Positions 38,330 to 50,122 of a stretch of DNA of 64,000 nt are shown here, piece by piece. The notes beneath the pieces are model-generated. The model saw only the letters and a program-made list of their open reading frames with translations. It made no database searches and was not told the DNA's origin. A program made the position numbers and the translations under genes. Each line of letters starts with the position of its first letter. Position 1 is the first letter of the stretch. This DNA is from Neckera pumila (Eukaryota; Streptophyta; Bryopsida; Hypnales; Neckeraceae), in assembly GCA_963969595.1 (NCBI GenBank), contig OZ018409.1, positions 31,137,282 to 31,201,281 on the forward strand, in the 5' to 3' direction.

Positions 38330-39695
38330 GCACTTTGCAAGTTTGAAATACGGTAATCTGCTCTAAAAGCGACCATTTAAAAGTTGGTTTGCCTTCTTCA
38401 TGGGCTTCCATGGACGCGAAGATTTTTAGTTTATTTTTGAAAGAAAGTAAAATGGATGAACATGTAATATAAGTAATCTCATAATTTTCCAAGCCATTTT
38501 GAATTAGTTATGATTTTTCAAAGATGTCATTCCTAAGGACCTATTTCTGACAGTAGGTTTGGCAAAAGCATATAGACACCGCCTATAAAGAGAGATGGAA
38601 AAAACAAAAAGAAGCATCAAGACTTGCAATAAATACAAACAAGGGTTCTAAATGTGTAATTTCTTTTTCTAAGTTTGGCCCATATTTGTGTCAATTTAAT
38701 TCCGTAGATTCTGCATTCTTCATTATAAGGTAGTCGGCTGGCTAATTTTGATTTTAAATACATGAATGTCCATTTGTCACTATATTTGAAAATGGACCGA
38801 AAAGCATGATAAACCAATCCATACTTGAATCCTAGAGCAATATCTGACAGAATTTATTGTGCCCTAATTTATCTTCAGCTCATTCAAGGTTTATCACATA
38901 AATTATAAGGTCAATTTAAAAAAGATGGGCACTTTTAGTGTAGAATTTATCTTCAGCTCATTCAATGTTTATCACATATTCATTTTAGAAACACCTCATG
39001 TCCATTTAATACCAAATTATAAGGTCGATTTCAAAAAGATGGGCTCATTCAATGTTTATCACATTTCCATTTTAGGAACACTCATGTCCGTTTAATACCA
39101 AAATATAAGGTCGATTTCAAAAAGATGGGCACTTTTAGTGCAAACCGTGTTTATTTGAGGAGGCGCATTTCATTATTCATCCAAAGACAAATGTGTCAAA
39201 CTGGAGTAATTTCCCATGCAATATTGAAAGGATAGAGGGATAGAGGGAAGAAGGACAGATATCCTCTCAGTGGCTTATAAGATAGTTTGTTCTAAAAGTG
39301 CCCATCTTCTTGAAATCTACCCTATAATTAGGTTTTAAACAAACATGACATGGTTCTAAAATGGATATGTAATAGACATTGAATGAACTGAGGATACAGT
39401 AGGGACATAATAAAGTCTATCAGATAGGTTTATTATGTACTTCAATCCATTTTCAAATGTAGTGACAAGAGTCCTGTGGAACATATGCTTTGACTGATTT
39501 GAGAAGTGCCATCTTTGAAAAATCATAACTAATTCAATACCACTTGGAAAATTATGAAATTACTTGTGTTACATGCTGCATCCATTTATCTTTCTTTGAA
39601 AAATAAGCTAAAAATCTTCCCATTTACAGAAGCCTATGAGAAAGACAAAACAACCCTTAGATGGTTGCTTTGAGAGCAGACTACCTTAAAGCTTC
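38330..39695. repeat. Large imperfect palindrome, arms 0.4-0.6 kb
   Basis: Left-arm segments recur in reverse complement on the right: AATTAGTTATGATTTTTCAA (38500s and 39510s), GTCACTATATTTGAAAATGG (38777 and about 39452-39472), CTTCTTCATGGGCTTCC (38395 and about 39620-39640). The centre is near 39150-39290. The left arm is lengthened by a tandem repeat (38862-39145). Confidence 0.75.
38862..39145 (+). repeat. Tandem repeat inside the palindrome, unit 77-89 bp
   Basis: CTCATTCAA(G/T)GTTTATCACA starts near 38879, 38956 and 39047, each followed by TATAAGGTC(A/G)ATTT and AAAGATGGGC. Confidence 0.75.
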
Positions 39696-39699
39696 AAAA

Positions 39700-40200
39700 T
39701 TCACAGCCCATCAAATCAAAAACTCCTCATCAACATTTATTTGGTCTTCAGCAGGTACAGGCGGCCTTTCCAACGCAATGTGCTTCTTCAAGTGAAACTT
39801 CAAATCCACAGGTCAATCAAATCACAACCTTCCTCCTCCTCATATTCATATGTCTCCTCAACGTGCAGGCGGTCATATTCAGTGGACCTTCAAATTCACA
39901 GCCCTCTTAAATCACAAACTTCCTCCTCATATCCTTCTGTCTCCTCAACGTACAGGCGGCCTTTCCAACGCAATGCGCTTGTTCACGTGGACCTCCAACG
40001 TTCACAGCCTATCTAATCACAAACCCATCATCTTCATCCTCCTCATCTTCTTTCTCCTCTCTACGTACAGGCGGCCTTTCCATCCAAACTACCCTTTCCT
40101 GTAATCTCGCAACACCCTGTGCGCCGCCTGGTTGACATTCCCTTGAAACAGAGCCTGGGCGATCTCCTCCAGCAGAAACTCGCGACAGCAGTTCACAGCC
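39700..40200 (-). pseudogene. Degenerate tandem copies of the GTPase 3' end
   Basis: The last coding segment of the GTPase is repeated downstream of its stop. 40050-40200 copies its final ~150 bp with several substitutions. Further units of roughly 90-110 bp, each containing GTACAGGCGGCCTTTCC and a CACAGCC...AATCACAAAC block, begin near 39753, 39867 and 39948, and a partial one near 39700. None encodes a complete domain. Confidence 0.8.
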
Positions 40201-42570
40201 TTATCTAATCACAAACTCCTCCTCCTCTTTCTCCTCCTCGTCTTTCTCATCTCTGCGTACAGGCGGCCTTTCCAAAGCAATCCATCCAAACTCCCCTTTC
40301 CGGTAATCCCTTAAGACCCTCTGCGCAGCCTGGTTGACATCCCCTTGAAACAGCGCCTGCGCAATCTCCTCCAGCAGAAAGTCGCCCGACATCTCCCCGA
40401 CATTCTCCATTTTGTACCGCTTGGCAAGCACCTGGGGCCCCGCCGTGGGGATCCGTTTAATCATCTCCACAAGGACAGCAGCCACTCCAGCCACGGCGTA
40501 GGAGTTTTCCCCAATGTCGTTGCAGATGGCCAACCGGGTCGCCCCGGCCTGGTCTTGGATCCGCATGGGGAGCACACCGGGGGCGTCCAGGAGGTCGAGT
40601 CCGTCGACGACGCGAGCCCATTGCAAGTGCTTGGTGACGCCAGGTCGTGGGGCTGTGCCACACATCTTTCGTTTCAGCAGGCGGTTGATGAGAGAGGACT
40701 TGCCCACGTTGGGGTAGCCCACCACGGCTGCACGGACGTTGCGGGGAAGCAGACCTTTTGAACGTCGTCTCTCGTTGAGCTCTGCGTGACAAGAATCCCG
40801 TTAGCACGTCCCTGAATGCAGAGCTCCTAAACCCTAAACCCTCGATTCATAAAAAACCCAAACCATCACATCACAAAACAAGTAGCAACTCTACGAGGCG
40901 TCGTCTCTCGTTGAGCTCTGCGTAACAAGAGTTCCGTTAGCACGGTCCTGAATGCAGAGCTCGTGAACCCTAAACCCTAAATTCTAAAACCCCTACACCA
41001 TGTAAACAGAGCCTCTACGAAAGGCTCTGTCCCTGTGGCACTGACTTGTTTTTCACGAAAGGTCCTAACTTACTCAAACTTACTCAAATGTGGCGTTTGT
41101 CAATGCGAAGGCTCCTCCCCTTCGCCCAGAGCTAGTAATTACGCTTGAGTGGCATTATCCTTCAGTATTACGTATCATGTACTCACAGAAATGTCAAAGA
41201 AATCTTCATAAGGCGCGCCAAAACCAACCCAGTCGTTTGTGCCTTAAGGTATTTTCGCTAGCTGGTAGTAAACTAACCACTGATAAGCTTGCATTCACAC
41301 GGTAAATAATGGGAAATTGTTTTTTCAGGTAGCTAACTGCTGCTCCTTGGTTGCTGCGGGCGGGTTTAAGCGTTCTAACTTTTGCTCAAATGATCCTCTT
41401 TTGAACCAACAAATAAAATGTTCTTCGGTCGATCTAATATTATAAAAAATCTCCCCATTTAAACTATACTTTCCACAATACGGTCAATCCAAACGGTCAT
41501 TCTAAAATCACGAATCGTGCGTCCATATAAAGGGTTAATACTTCGTAACAACCCCGTGAATCTGTTCCGCTCATACAAAAAGTTTGCTGTCTTTAGGTAA
41601 AGAGTGGAACAAGTCTCCAAGACACAGACACGAGTCGTAACATTTCAACAATTAGCTCCACTCACTCACATTTTTCCAGCACTCATAAATGTGAGTGGAG
41701 CATTGGTTTTCGATGCACAAGTAGGGTTTGAATTTTGATTCAAAGGTGCAGGAAAAACTTTCGCTTGAGTATTTCAGTCAAATCCAAACCCTAATAATGC
41801 ATCAAAACGCGCTGCTATCCAGGTAAACATCTCCAAAGAATCCAAATTAATGCGCCAACTGATCAAACGCACCATCAGCCGCGGATTCTGTCATCTTCGC
41901 CAATTTCATGGTCCCAGTCCCCGTCTGACCATCAACGAACCTCAACAATGCAAAATCCAAACCCTAACAATACATCAAAATCCGCTGCTATAAACATTAC
42001 TGCAAAGACTTCAAATCAAATGGAAAGAAACGCACCATCAGCCGCGGATTTCGCCAACCTGGCCAATTTCATGGTCCCAGTCCCCCTCTGCCCATTAGCG
42101 AACAGCACACTAATCCCCTGCATCGCAAAATACTCCCCCCACGCTTGCTTATCCGCCGCAGACACCATATCCTCCCGATTCAACACCAGAATCTTCTTCT
42201 TCGTACTTCCCATCCACTCATCAATCTCCGGGTGCGCCGTGGCCATCGGAATGCGCGCGTCGCGCACCTCAATCACGACGTCCATCAGCTTCAGCTGCTC
42301 TTTCAACGACCTCTCCGCTTTCGCAATGTGACCAGGGTACCATTGCACTAACCTTGCTGAACGGGTGAGGTAGTCCACGTCGGAATCCAGCGCTTCCCAC
42401 GTCTCGTGGGTCGTATCAACTGCAGCAGCTTGTATGGGTAGAAATTTCACTGACGAATTTCGTGAGTGAAATGATACTCTTGTGGCGGCTTCTGTGAAGG
42501 AAGGGGTGGTTTGGAAGGTGTCTCTGCACGGCATTCCTGGCCACCGTCGGGCGACCATAGTGACGGCCAT
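40201..42570 (-). CDS. Circularly permuted GTPase, DAR/RbgA (YlqF) family, organelle-targeted, 371 aa
   Basis: Ribosome-assembly GTPase related to bacterial RbgA (late 50S maturation) and to plant DAR GTPases. Two exons: 42570-42036 and 40781-40201, joined GATG|GT...AG|AGCTC, 1116 nt in frame. Motifs run in permuted order: WYPGHIAKA (77-85), G5-like DARIP (104-108), G4 NRED (131-134), G1 GYPNVGKSS (200-208), G2 TAPRPGVTK (221-229), G3 DAPG (244-247). Residues 1-50 are rich in R, S and T with few acids, as in a plastid or mitochondrial presequence. The length matches Arabidopsis chloroplast DAR3 as I recall it. The C-terminus is an acidic tail ending FVIR. The exon edges have been tandemly duplicated into the intron and 3' flank. 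Plastid rather than mitochondrial location is a guess. Confidence 0.92.
40897..41000 (-). repeat. Tandem duplicate of the GTPase intron 3' end and exon 2 edge
   Basis: This segment repeats 40762-40860 with an offset of about 136 bp, including CGTCGTCTCTCGTTGAGCTC, the splice acceptor and the telobox-like CCTAAACCCT run. The duplicate acceptor (AG at 40919-40918) looks usable. If chosen it would add 136 nt and shift the frame. Confidence 0.8.
41776..41945 (-). repeat. Tandem duplicate of the GTPase exon 1 end and donor
   Basis: The blocks CGCACCATCAGCCGCGGATT and CCAATTTCATGGTCCCAGTC occur here and again at 42031-42085, in the true exon 1 end. The AAATCCAAACCCTAA flank is copied too, offset about 163-170 bp. 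The donor GATG|GTGCG is preserved in the copy. Confidence 0.8.
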
Positions 42571-43213
42571 CCTATTGCCCTACGAGGCCACAATTGTGGA
42601 TTGCAACTTAACCCAAAATTCAAAGGAATGCAAGGAATTCGATGCGATATGTTGAATACACGAACGAGATGAGCAATTGAGCTCTACAGACGAGGAAAAC
42701 TTTTGGAGAACATGGGGGAAAAGATAAGGATCTAAGGAAGAGGAGGATTGCAAATCGCTGAAACTTGCTGAAGGAATTGCAAACACGGATTGATGCGGGA
42801 ACTGGTTTCTTATTAGGAAGCAAATGGCGCCTGAGGACTGTTCGAAGTGCTGAAAGATAAGGTCTCTGAAGGGGAAACAGGCAGCGATTGAAAATATATA
42901 AACGTGGATGAAAGGACACATATTCATCCAAACTTATGTATGTTCATTCAGAATAGAGCGATGTTATCCTTAGATTATGTAACAATTGAGTGATTTCATC
43001 CCTTGAAAATAGGAGAATCTATCATTAAATATTCCTACAAAAAAATTGTATAGCTTTTGAGGGATAAATGATCCTTCTCCTCAAAAACAAGTTGTTGTAC
43101 AATTTTTCAAGCAAAAAGATTGCTATCCTTTTGACCTTTTTCCACACAGAGTAGGAGGTAGGATAGGAGCCTAGGAGGTCTATAAAGTGACTACTAGGCT
43201 CAAAAAGGATACT
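42571..43213. other. GTPase upstream region
   Basis: Expected promoter and 5' UTR of the GTPase. A 115-codon minus-strand frame (42580-42927) stops just before the GTPase ATG in another frame and shows no domain. No clear promoter element. Confidence 0.35.
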
Positions 43214-43762
43214 TTAACCCCTAAAGGACCGGTTGTCCCCTCGGGGGACAATTTGGGTCTGGGCAGGTTCCTACAATCTCAATTTTTAGTAATTTTTTTT
43301 GGGATTTAGTGATTCATTTCCATCTAAAAGCTATTAACAATTTTGTTTTTTCTTCAATCTTGTATCCACCTCTACTTAACAATTTTTTAATGAGTGAAAA
43401 TTAAGTGCTTTTTTTCCTAAATTCTTTTGGTAGATTCTCAACTCAACTATTTAACATAAATTAGTAGAAAATCAAAATCAGTAGTGCAAAAAATTTGAAC
43501 TAAAAAGATTCAAAGTCAAAAAATCTAGACAAGCAAGGTGGAAAAAAAGTTGTTTTCTTCACTTTAAATGCATATATCTTGCAATCTACGTGGTCAAAGT
43601 TTCTGAAATTTCTTCCACATATTCATATACTAGTCAAGTATAAGATCTTACGATTGGATATGCAAGAAAAAACAATTTTTTAAACTCTTTTCTCTTTGCA
43701 ATAGAAATGACAATTTTGAATGGTTTTTGGTAGGAAAATCACCTTGGTCCTTTAGGGGTTAA
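43214..43762. mobile_element. Family A element, 549 bp, TTAA on both sides
   Basis: TTAA|CCCCTAAAGGACC at left and GGTCCTTTAGGGG|TTAA at right, a perfect 13-bp terminal inverted repeat. The interior is an inverted, internally deleted version of the long form. Confidence 0.85.
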
Positions 43763-45470
43763 TATAGAAAAAGATATCACTTTCTTCAGTGAGGCAATTG
43801 TAAACTTCAATGTATAAACAATGAATATATGATGGAGTGGGACGTTCTTAATTGAACTTGGCATTTAATCCATTGAATACTATGGAGAAATTGTTTTCAA
43901 TTCCAATTGGACGCTCTTCATCTTTCAAGGAAAATTACTAAATTACTAAAGAATATTTCAAAAAGTCAAATTCCCCAAAACTGCAAATCAAATTGGTGAA
44001 TGGTTAGTTTACAAACCTCCTACGTAGTAGTTTTATTTGTATCAAAACCACAACAATATGTTCTAAGAGCATCAACAATCCAACTCAAAAATGAGTCAAC
44101 AAATATTTTGGCTATCCTATCTAGTAAATATCCTTTTTTGGAATACTTTATCAAAGATTTAGGTTAAGACGAAGCCACCCACTATTCGGTCATTGAATTA
44201 TTAATTGAGAGTGGTTGCTTGTCAAAAAGGCAAAGGGACCACCCTATAAGGAATTAAGAATTTTATGTTATTTCTATGGGTTTCCTTTCTTTGAAATGTT
44301 TTGCTATAGCACACTATTTTTTATATCAATTAGCTCGCTTCTAATAATCTCTATTTTAGTTGTCTTAAGTCTAGATTTGAATCTTTTTATCTGTAATATA
44401 TGTGCTTTATAAATCACTTCAATAGTGAATCTTTTAGTAGGTTGAAGGTTTATTTGTAGACTTTTTATCTTCAAAATGGCCATTGTCAGTGTTTGGTTGT
44501 TATCAATTGGCAATGATTCAAGGAGGGGTATTCATAATTAAAGAACCCTTCAAAGAGGTTCAAGATACTACTTATTTTGGTTTGTAGACCTTACATTCAC
44601 AATTCCAAAAATTTCATCTTCAGAAGAAACACAAGAATATAATATTCATGACCAAGTGATTGAATTTGGAATTAAAGGTAACGTTAATGATGGACAAAAT
44701 ATACTAAGAGTGTGCACTCTCTATCCAGTACAATATCTAAGCCATCTTAAAAATTTCAGAACATTGCATGTTTTGCTTGCTAATGTTCACTATAGATGTT
44801 ATTTCTGTCACTTTGCAAAGTTTGTTTTCCGTCAAATCAAAGGCTTCAATTAATTATTTAAAATTCAAAAATAAAATCTTCCTTTTCAAAGTACAATAAG
44901 TCAATATTTTCTAATTTTCCAACACATTGGAAACAAACATAAAGTATATAAATTATTATATGAAAGCTCTCTTTTATTTATTTTTTTCATCATTTTGGCT
45001 TTCAAACCTCATAATTTAGGGATTAACACTTTCTACACTTATAATTATGTTTTATCTAACCTTGCTATGTGGCACGAAATTGAAGTTTTTGCAGTCTGCT
45101 TTAATTTTTTAAGAGATAAATAAACTATTCAATATTTGAAATACTATGAACTGGACAACAAGAAGAGAGCTAGGAGTCCAAGATGATTGTCAAATATAAA
45201 CATTTTGAATACACATGATTTTGGGCATTGGAGGAGATTGAACAATAAGGGAATAACCAATTCTTGATGTGATGCAAAATTGCATCATCTTATTTATGGA
45301 GTATTTTCACAAAAAGCGATTTGAAAATCTAATCCATATAAATCTTAATCCCTCACTAAATGCTCAAGGCACCATATTTCGGTATGAACTAAACTTTGAA
45401 GTTAAATGATTTTTACTAAAGTACTATGTTTGCTAGTGTCTTTTTGAGTCGAATATCCTTTAAAGTTTAC
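43763..45470. other. AT-rich intergenic DNA, no gene seen
   Basis: Short frames at 44215-44412, 44304-44513 and 44656-44853 have no recognisable content. No clear repeat. Confidence 0.35.
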
Positions 45471-45471
45471 T

Positions 45472-46408
45472 TTAATCTCTAAAGGACCAAACGGCAATTT
45501 TTGGCAACATAGCGATTTTGGGCAGCTCACTAGGAACGTAAATTTTATTTTATTTTATTTGAAAATTTCACACAATGTGTGATGAAGGATCAGCTTTAAG
45601 GACCAACAATTTTCAAATGTTTTGACTACATGGTTAAAAAGTTATTGGATGATATGTCATTTTCAACGGTTAGCAAGTAGCTCAAATTTTTTCTAAAAAA
45701 TCACTTTTAAAAAAATAAAAATTTGACTTTGGTTTTCTAGATTTATATATACAAGTAAAGCTTTGAATTATTCCATTTTTATTTATGAGATGAAAATTAT
45801 GAGGTGTTCTAGTTTGCGGGGAGTTATGGATTCCCTAAACTAAACTAAACTTTGAAGTCCTTTTTTTAACTCAATTTTTAATACTTTTTTGAAAATAAAT
45901 AAATGCATATGATGTATATTATTTATTACAACATTACAACCGTTGGGATTGACATTTTTCAATTCCATAATTAAATTCTTAACAATTAAGTGTTTTAAAT
46001 CATTTTTGACTTCTTTCTACAACCTATTATTTTCCTATATGTTGTACACTTCCAAATGTTCTGAAATTTTTCAAGCATGTATCCAACTTGCTTTGAAAAA
46101 TGAATCCAAAGATTAACCACCATTTTGGACGTTTTTTCATTTAAATGTGACCTTGTGAAGTGCAGTTGCCCGGTTTTTCACAAGGCCAAAAAAAGGATTT
46201 TTGTCAATTCAAATGCTAATATCTTACAATCTACAAGGTGAAAAATTTCTGAAATTTTTTCTATATATTCTCAAACAAGCTTACTACAAGAATCTACCAT
46301 TACATGTTTCAAAATTTTTTTTTCTTTCTAAAATTTGGTACATGTACTAGAAATAGCAGTTTGGGAGCGTTTTGGGTGAAAACATAGTCTCTGACCTTTA
46401 GGGGTTAA
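45472..46408. mobile_element. Family A element, 937 bp, diverged
   Basis: TTAA|TCTCTAAAGGACC at left and GACCTTTAGGGG|TTAA at right. The interior keeps the family theme (AGTTTTGAGC- and TTCTGAAATTTTTT-like phrases) but is much diverged. Confidence 0.7.
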
Positions 46409-46719
46409 ATACCTAAAATCCAACTTTGAATCAATTCTTTATCATTTTTCTATTGAAGATTTTGTATAAGGTTGATCATTGCAAATCTTGATTTTTCTTT
46501 TGTAGGGAGCTCTTGGAGATGAGTCTCAAATACATTAGATCTTGGAAAAAAATCACATTGAAAACTCATTTTAAAAAATTGCAAAATAAATTTTGAGAAG
46601 CCACAAATCAATTGTAGTTATGCATATTTTGTTCTTTAACCTCATATTTTTTTTTCATAACCTCATATTTCTTTGACATTAAAAAAAGGATATAAAGACC
46701 TCCAATAACTTTCACTACT

Positions 46720-46996
46720 CATTAGGGGACATTTGAAGCCTCTAGAAGATTGTGAATTCCCTTGCGTTTCCAAAAAAGAAGATTGTGGAAATGCAAGGGA
46801 AGCAGCTGGCTGATGTGGTCGACACTATGCCACATCATTTTTGGGAAAAATAAAATAAAATAAAACAAGTTTTTTGCTTAGAATGATATTTGAGGAAAAA
46901 AAAATTTGACAACCTGTACCGGCTGTTCACAAAATTAGAACAACATTGGAAACGGGCCTGAAACGGTCTTCTAGAGGCCTCAAATGTCCTCTAATG
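46720..46996 (+). mobile_element. Family B MITE copy B3
   Basis: Ends CATTAGGGGACATTTGAAGC and, reversed, CATTAGAGGACATTTGAGGC. Stems CCTTGCGTTTCC/GGAAATGCAAGG and GATGTGG/CCACATC. Shares GCAGCTGGCTGATGTGGTCG and an AAAATAAAATAAAATAAAA run with B1. Confidence 0.8.
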
Positions 46997-47213
46997 TTAG
47001 TGCTCTCTTTATCAAACTTTATTATCTTTCAAATTAAAAGTAATCTTTCTATATTTTATTTTCTCTTTTGTTTTATAACACATCTAGTTTGAATTTGTAG
47101 GGTTACAATTGTAAAAAGTTGATAATAAAAACTTATCAAAACTTGGGAATTCTATTTAGTTTTGGTTTGAATAAACTCCAAGAAGCTAAAAAAAGGCCTT
47201 GGACATTTTGGGG

Positions 47214-47443
47214 TTAACCCTTAAATGACGAGGAGGCCATCCTGTGGCTGATGGATGACAGAGATTCAAATTGTATAGGACAAAAGTGCAATTTTTCATC
47301 CTCAGAATTTGTTGTGAAAAGGAGAGATCTTCTATAGTAGCTTGACTTCCAATAGATACTTTTGAATTTTTAATGTAGATGATGTCACACGGTAATGAAA
47401 AAGGATGATTTCCAAGGTCACCCCTTTGTCCTTTAAGGGTTAA
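47214..47443. mobile_element. Family A short form, 230 bp, TTAA on both sides
   Basis: TTAA|CCCTTAAATGACG at left and GTCCTTTAAGGG|TTAA at right. The left TTAA is preceded by GGCCTTGGACATTTTGGGG, which looks like the end of another copy, so two copies share one TTAA. Confidence 0.75.
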
Positions 47444-47871
47444 ATATTCAACATCGGCATGTAAAAATAATTCATAGGATGAAATAAACATTTTAAAACC
47501 CATTTGTGCTTCAAAATATGCATGCAAACTTGGTTACAAGTTGAAGTTTAATGTTTTTGACATTATAAGACACTATACTTAAATTTCAATTTACAGATTT
47601 TTATTCTAAGTATGTTTTCAAATAATACAAATACAAGTGGCTACCACTTCATCCAAAATGGTCAGGAGCGATAACTTATAACATGCGCTATCAAAATGAC
47701 AACCCTCAACCTTGCGATCCACTGTCAATGCATGTGCGTCTCGAAACTGCAATAGAACTGGATAGATACCTCTGTTGCTTGGCTGCTTTGTATGATACCT
47801 TGCAAATGGAATGACAATTTCCATGTGTTCACAAGAAAAAAAGATAAATTTAAATAGCTAGAGGTTGCAAT

Positions 47872-50122
47872 CTATATACCTCCTAAGCCTTGTCGCTCCC
47901 AAAATTTTCTCGGAGGTTTCAAGTAAGGTTGTTCCATAGGAACCTTCCTCCGTCTAGCATAACTCGCTTCTCGTTCTGCAGCACTTCTCCGAGACTTTTG
48001 TCCCGGCGGTGTATTATTAGGAGAAACACTTGGATCTGTGACGTTATTCTTTTGTTTCCCAAACCAAGGAACATCGTGGTGAGGATCATCAATAGGCCCT
48101 GGTATTTTTTGCGTAAACAAATTTGGAGCCAATTTCTTTTTCGGGCGCCCGGTTGATGTTTTTTGGCCGGGTTTTTGGCATGGTATACCTGGGCGTACAG
48201 GAGGTCCACGAGGCTTTTTCTTTTCGCAACAAGGACTCTCTAGTGCTCGGGCACCTGCAATGCAATGCTTATATGGGAATCGTAAAATTGCAAAAGAACA
48301 ACAAAAAGCATTTTAGAAAGAACTCACTTTATAAAGTACTAAGACCCACCCGTCTTTTGCTGGTCTCTCCATCTCAAATTCCCCTGATTCCCTTTCTTGG
48401 CTGAGCCACTTGAAGCCGCTGGAGACGGTGGTGACGCTTGACCCGACTTGGGAGGAGAGGCGCCTATACAGCCTTACCATGGTTAGCATCTGCGAGGACA
48501 CACTCAAATCTCAACCAGTTGAATTAGCAAGTATCATACTAAATTTGCAGTTCACGGGGCACTTCAAAGGGGATCCAAAACTTGATGGATACACCGACTG
48601 TGCGGCATGAGTATTCTATAAGCGGGTTTCAGACCTTGAGGAAAGGATGCTCATCACTGGCTGATCACGACATCAACAATAGTGAAAATTTGAGGATCCC
48701 AAGTGGTGATTATCATGATGTAGTGGATAGCAAGAGGAATAGCCAATGACCGCGCAATGAAGTATGGAGAACCAGCAACCATCATTTTAAGACAAATGCC
48801 ACTACCAAAGCGAGGGAGACGGGAAACGAGCTTAACATTGAGCATGCCACTGTCCACCAGACAGCCATGGGAACATCCCATTCACCCTTTGAAAGCATGG
48901 AATGCATCTCATTCTACCAAGTCTGAACCCCATAATTGTATCGAAATTGAATGGGAAAAATTATATATAAGAGACGGAATGAAAGTTGAAATTTCACAGA
49001 AATTTCTCGATGACTTGATACTACAAATTTCGAATGAGAAATCTAACCTGCTTTGGGTGGTGGCAATTTCGGACTCGGCGGAGAGCTATGTCCCGGCGAT
49101 TTCGATCCAGGAGGTGGATTGGGATGCGGGGTGAGATGAGGTCGAGCTCTGAGCTTCCTGGTGGTATTGCCGAGCCCACTCGTGTTGTGGTGCGGGGACT
49201 GATTGATGGGAGAATGCGGGCGCGGGGATCCCATCCTCTTCACGGATCGTCCCAGCGGAATCTTCTCCTCCCGGGATCCTACGGGCATGAACGTCATCGC
49301 CTCCTTGGCTTGCTCCCCGAGCATAGGTCGTCCAGGAGGGGTGAGGGTGGGCGACACAGCGTAATCGGTGATATACGACTTGCACTTGCCCCAGTAGGTT
49401 GATTCCCAGTCGGTCGCTTTCCTTGCAATGCCGGTCCATCCCGGAGGAGGAAACTCCTTCCCTGACTTCCCCACGGGATATCCCGGGGAGTTGCGCTTCC
49501 TTGGACCAGCCGATGCTTTCAGCGAAGGTTTTGGCCGAGTAGGTTTTCTTTGCGACCGGGCCAGCGCATTCAGCATGTTCTGGAGTTTGCTACAAGACTG
49601 GCCGAGCGGCACCTGATCGTCTCGGGATTTATCAGGCCACGACATCGCGCCCATGGTGCCCTGTCCATCGACCATTCTGCCCGGAGGTGTCATGTTCGGC
49701 GAGACAGAAGGATCCGTTACGTAGGACTTCGTCCGCCCCCAGAAAGGGTCGCCTGCAGGATTGAGCCCCGCGGGAACCACCGCATTCAGCCACGCCGTGA
49801 CATCCGTGTGGGGCTTTCCGAAGTAGTAATCTCTGCTTGCAGGTCTGGCCAAGTCCACATACCGAATCCATTCAGTCACATCGTTCCCCTCCTTGCCGAA
49901 GTAGGGATCCGGAGCGTTGATGAGTTTGGGATCCTGGGAGTGCGGCGGCGGTGGAAGGTGGCAGAACAAAGTGACATCCGATCCTTTGCTTCCATGATAG
50001 AAGTCCGCTGGGCTCTGGAAATTCTTCTTGTCCACTGGCATGTTCCATGGACCTCGAATTTGACTGCGCTTATGCGGGAAGTCTGAGATTTCATGGGTAG
50101 AGTTTCTTATCTTCCTCCCCAT
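47872..50122 (-). CDS. Unknown repeat protein with GK..DVT / VTD.SVSP..TPPG motifs, 523 aa
   Basis: I do not recognise this protein. Exons 50122-49048, 48463-48350 and 48254-47872 sum to 1572 nt in frame, with standard GT-AG introns and TAG stop. It holds six copies of an aromatic-G-K/R...V/I-T motif. Three are short: 41-53 (FYHGSKGSDVTLF), 74-85 (YFGKEGNDVTEW), 100-111 (YFGKPHTDVTAW). Three are long, at about 127-149, 243-265 and 460-482, continuing as V/I-T-D-x-x-V-S-P-x-x-T-P-P-G. After the first two long copies comes a second block, VPLGQS (171-176) and IPLGRS (288-293). Linkers are rich in P, K and S (for example 327-396), suggesting disorder. No signal peptide, membrane segment or enzyme motif is seen. 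The next gene (ABC transporter) ends 960 bp upstream on the same strand. A scaffold or filament-binding role is possible but unproven. Confidence 0.85.

Noticed and set aside
40827..40980. CCTAAACCCTAAACCCT runs as an interstitial telomere
   Set aside because: Only two to three units, duplicated with the flanking intron; better called telobox-like words.
42580..42927. A 115-codon frame directly upstream of the GTPase
   Set aside because: Different frame from the GTPase, ends just before its ATG, no domain; more likely 5' flank.
48757..49134. A 125-codon plus-strand frame
   Set aside because: Overlaps an intron and an exon end of the minus-strand gene; not recognised.
49550..50086. A 178-codon plus-strand frame
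   Set aside because: Antisense shadow of the repeat-protein exon; no domain or splice support.
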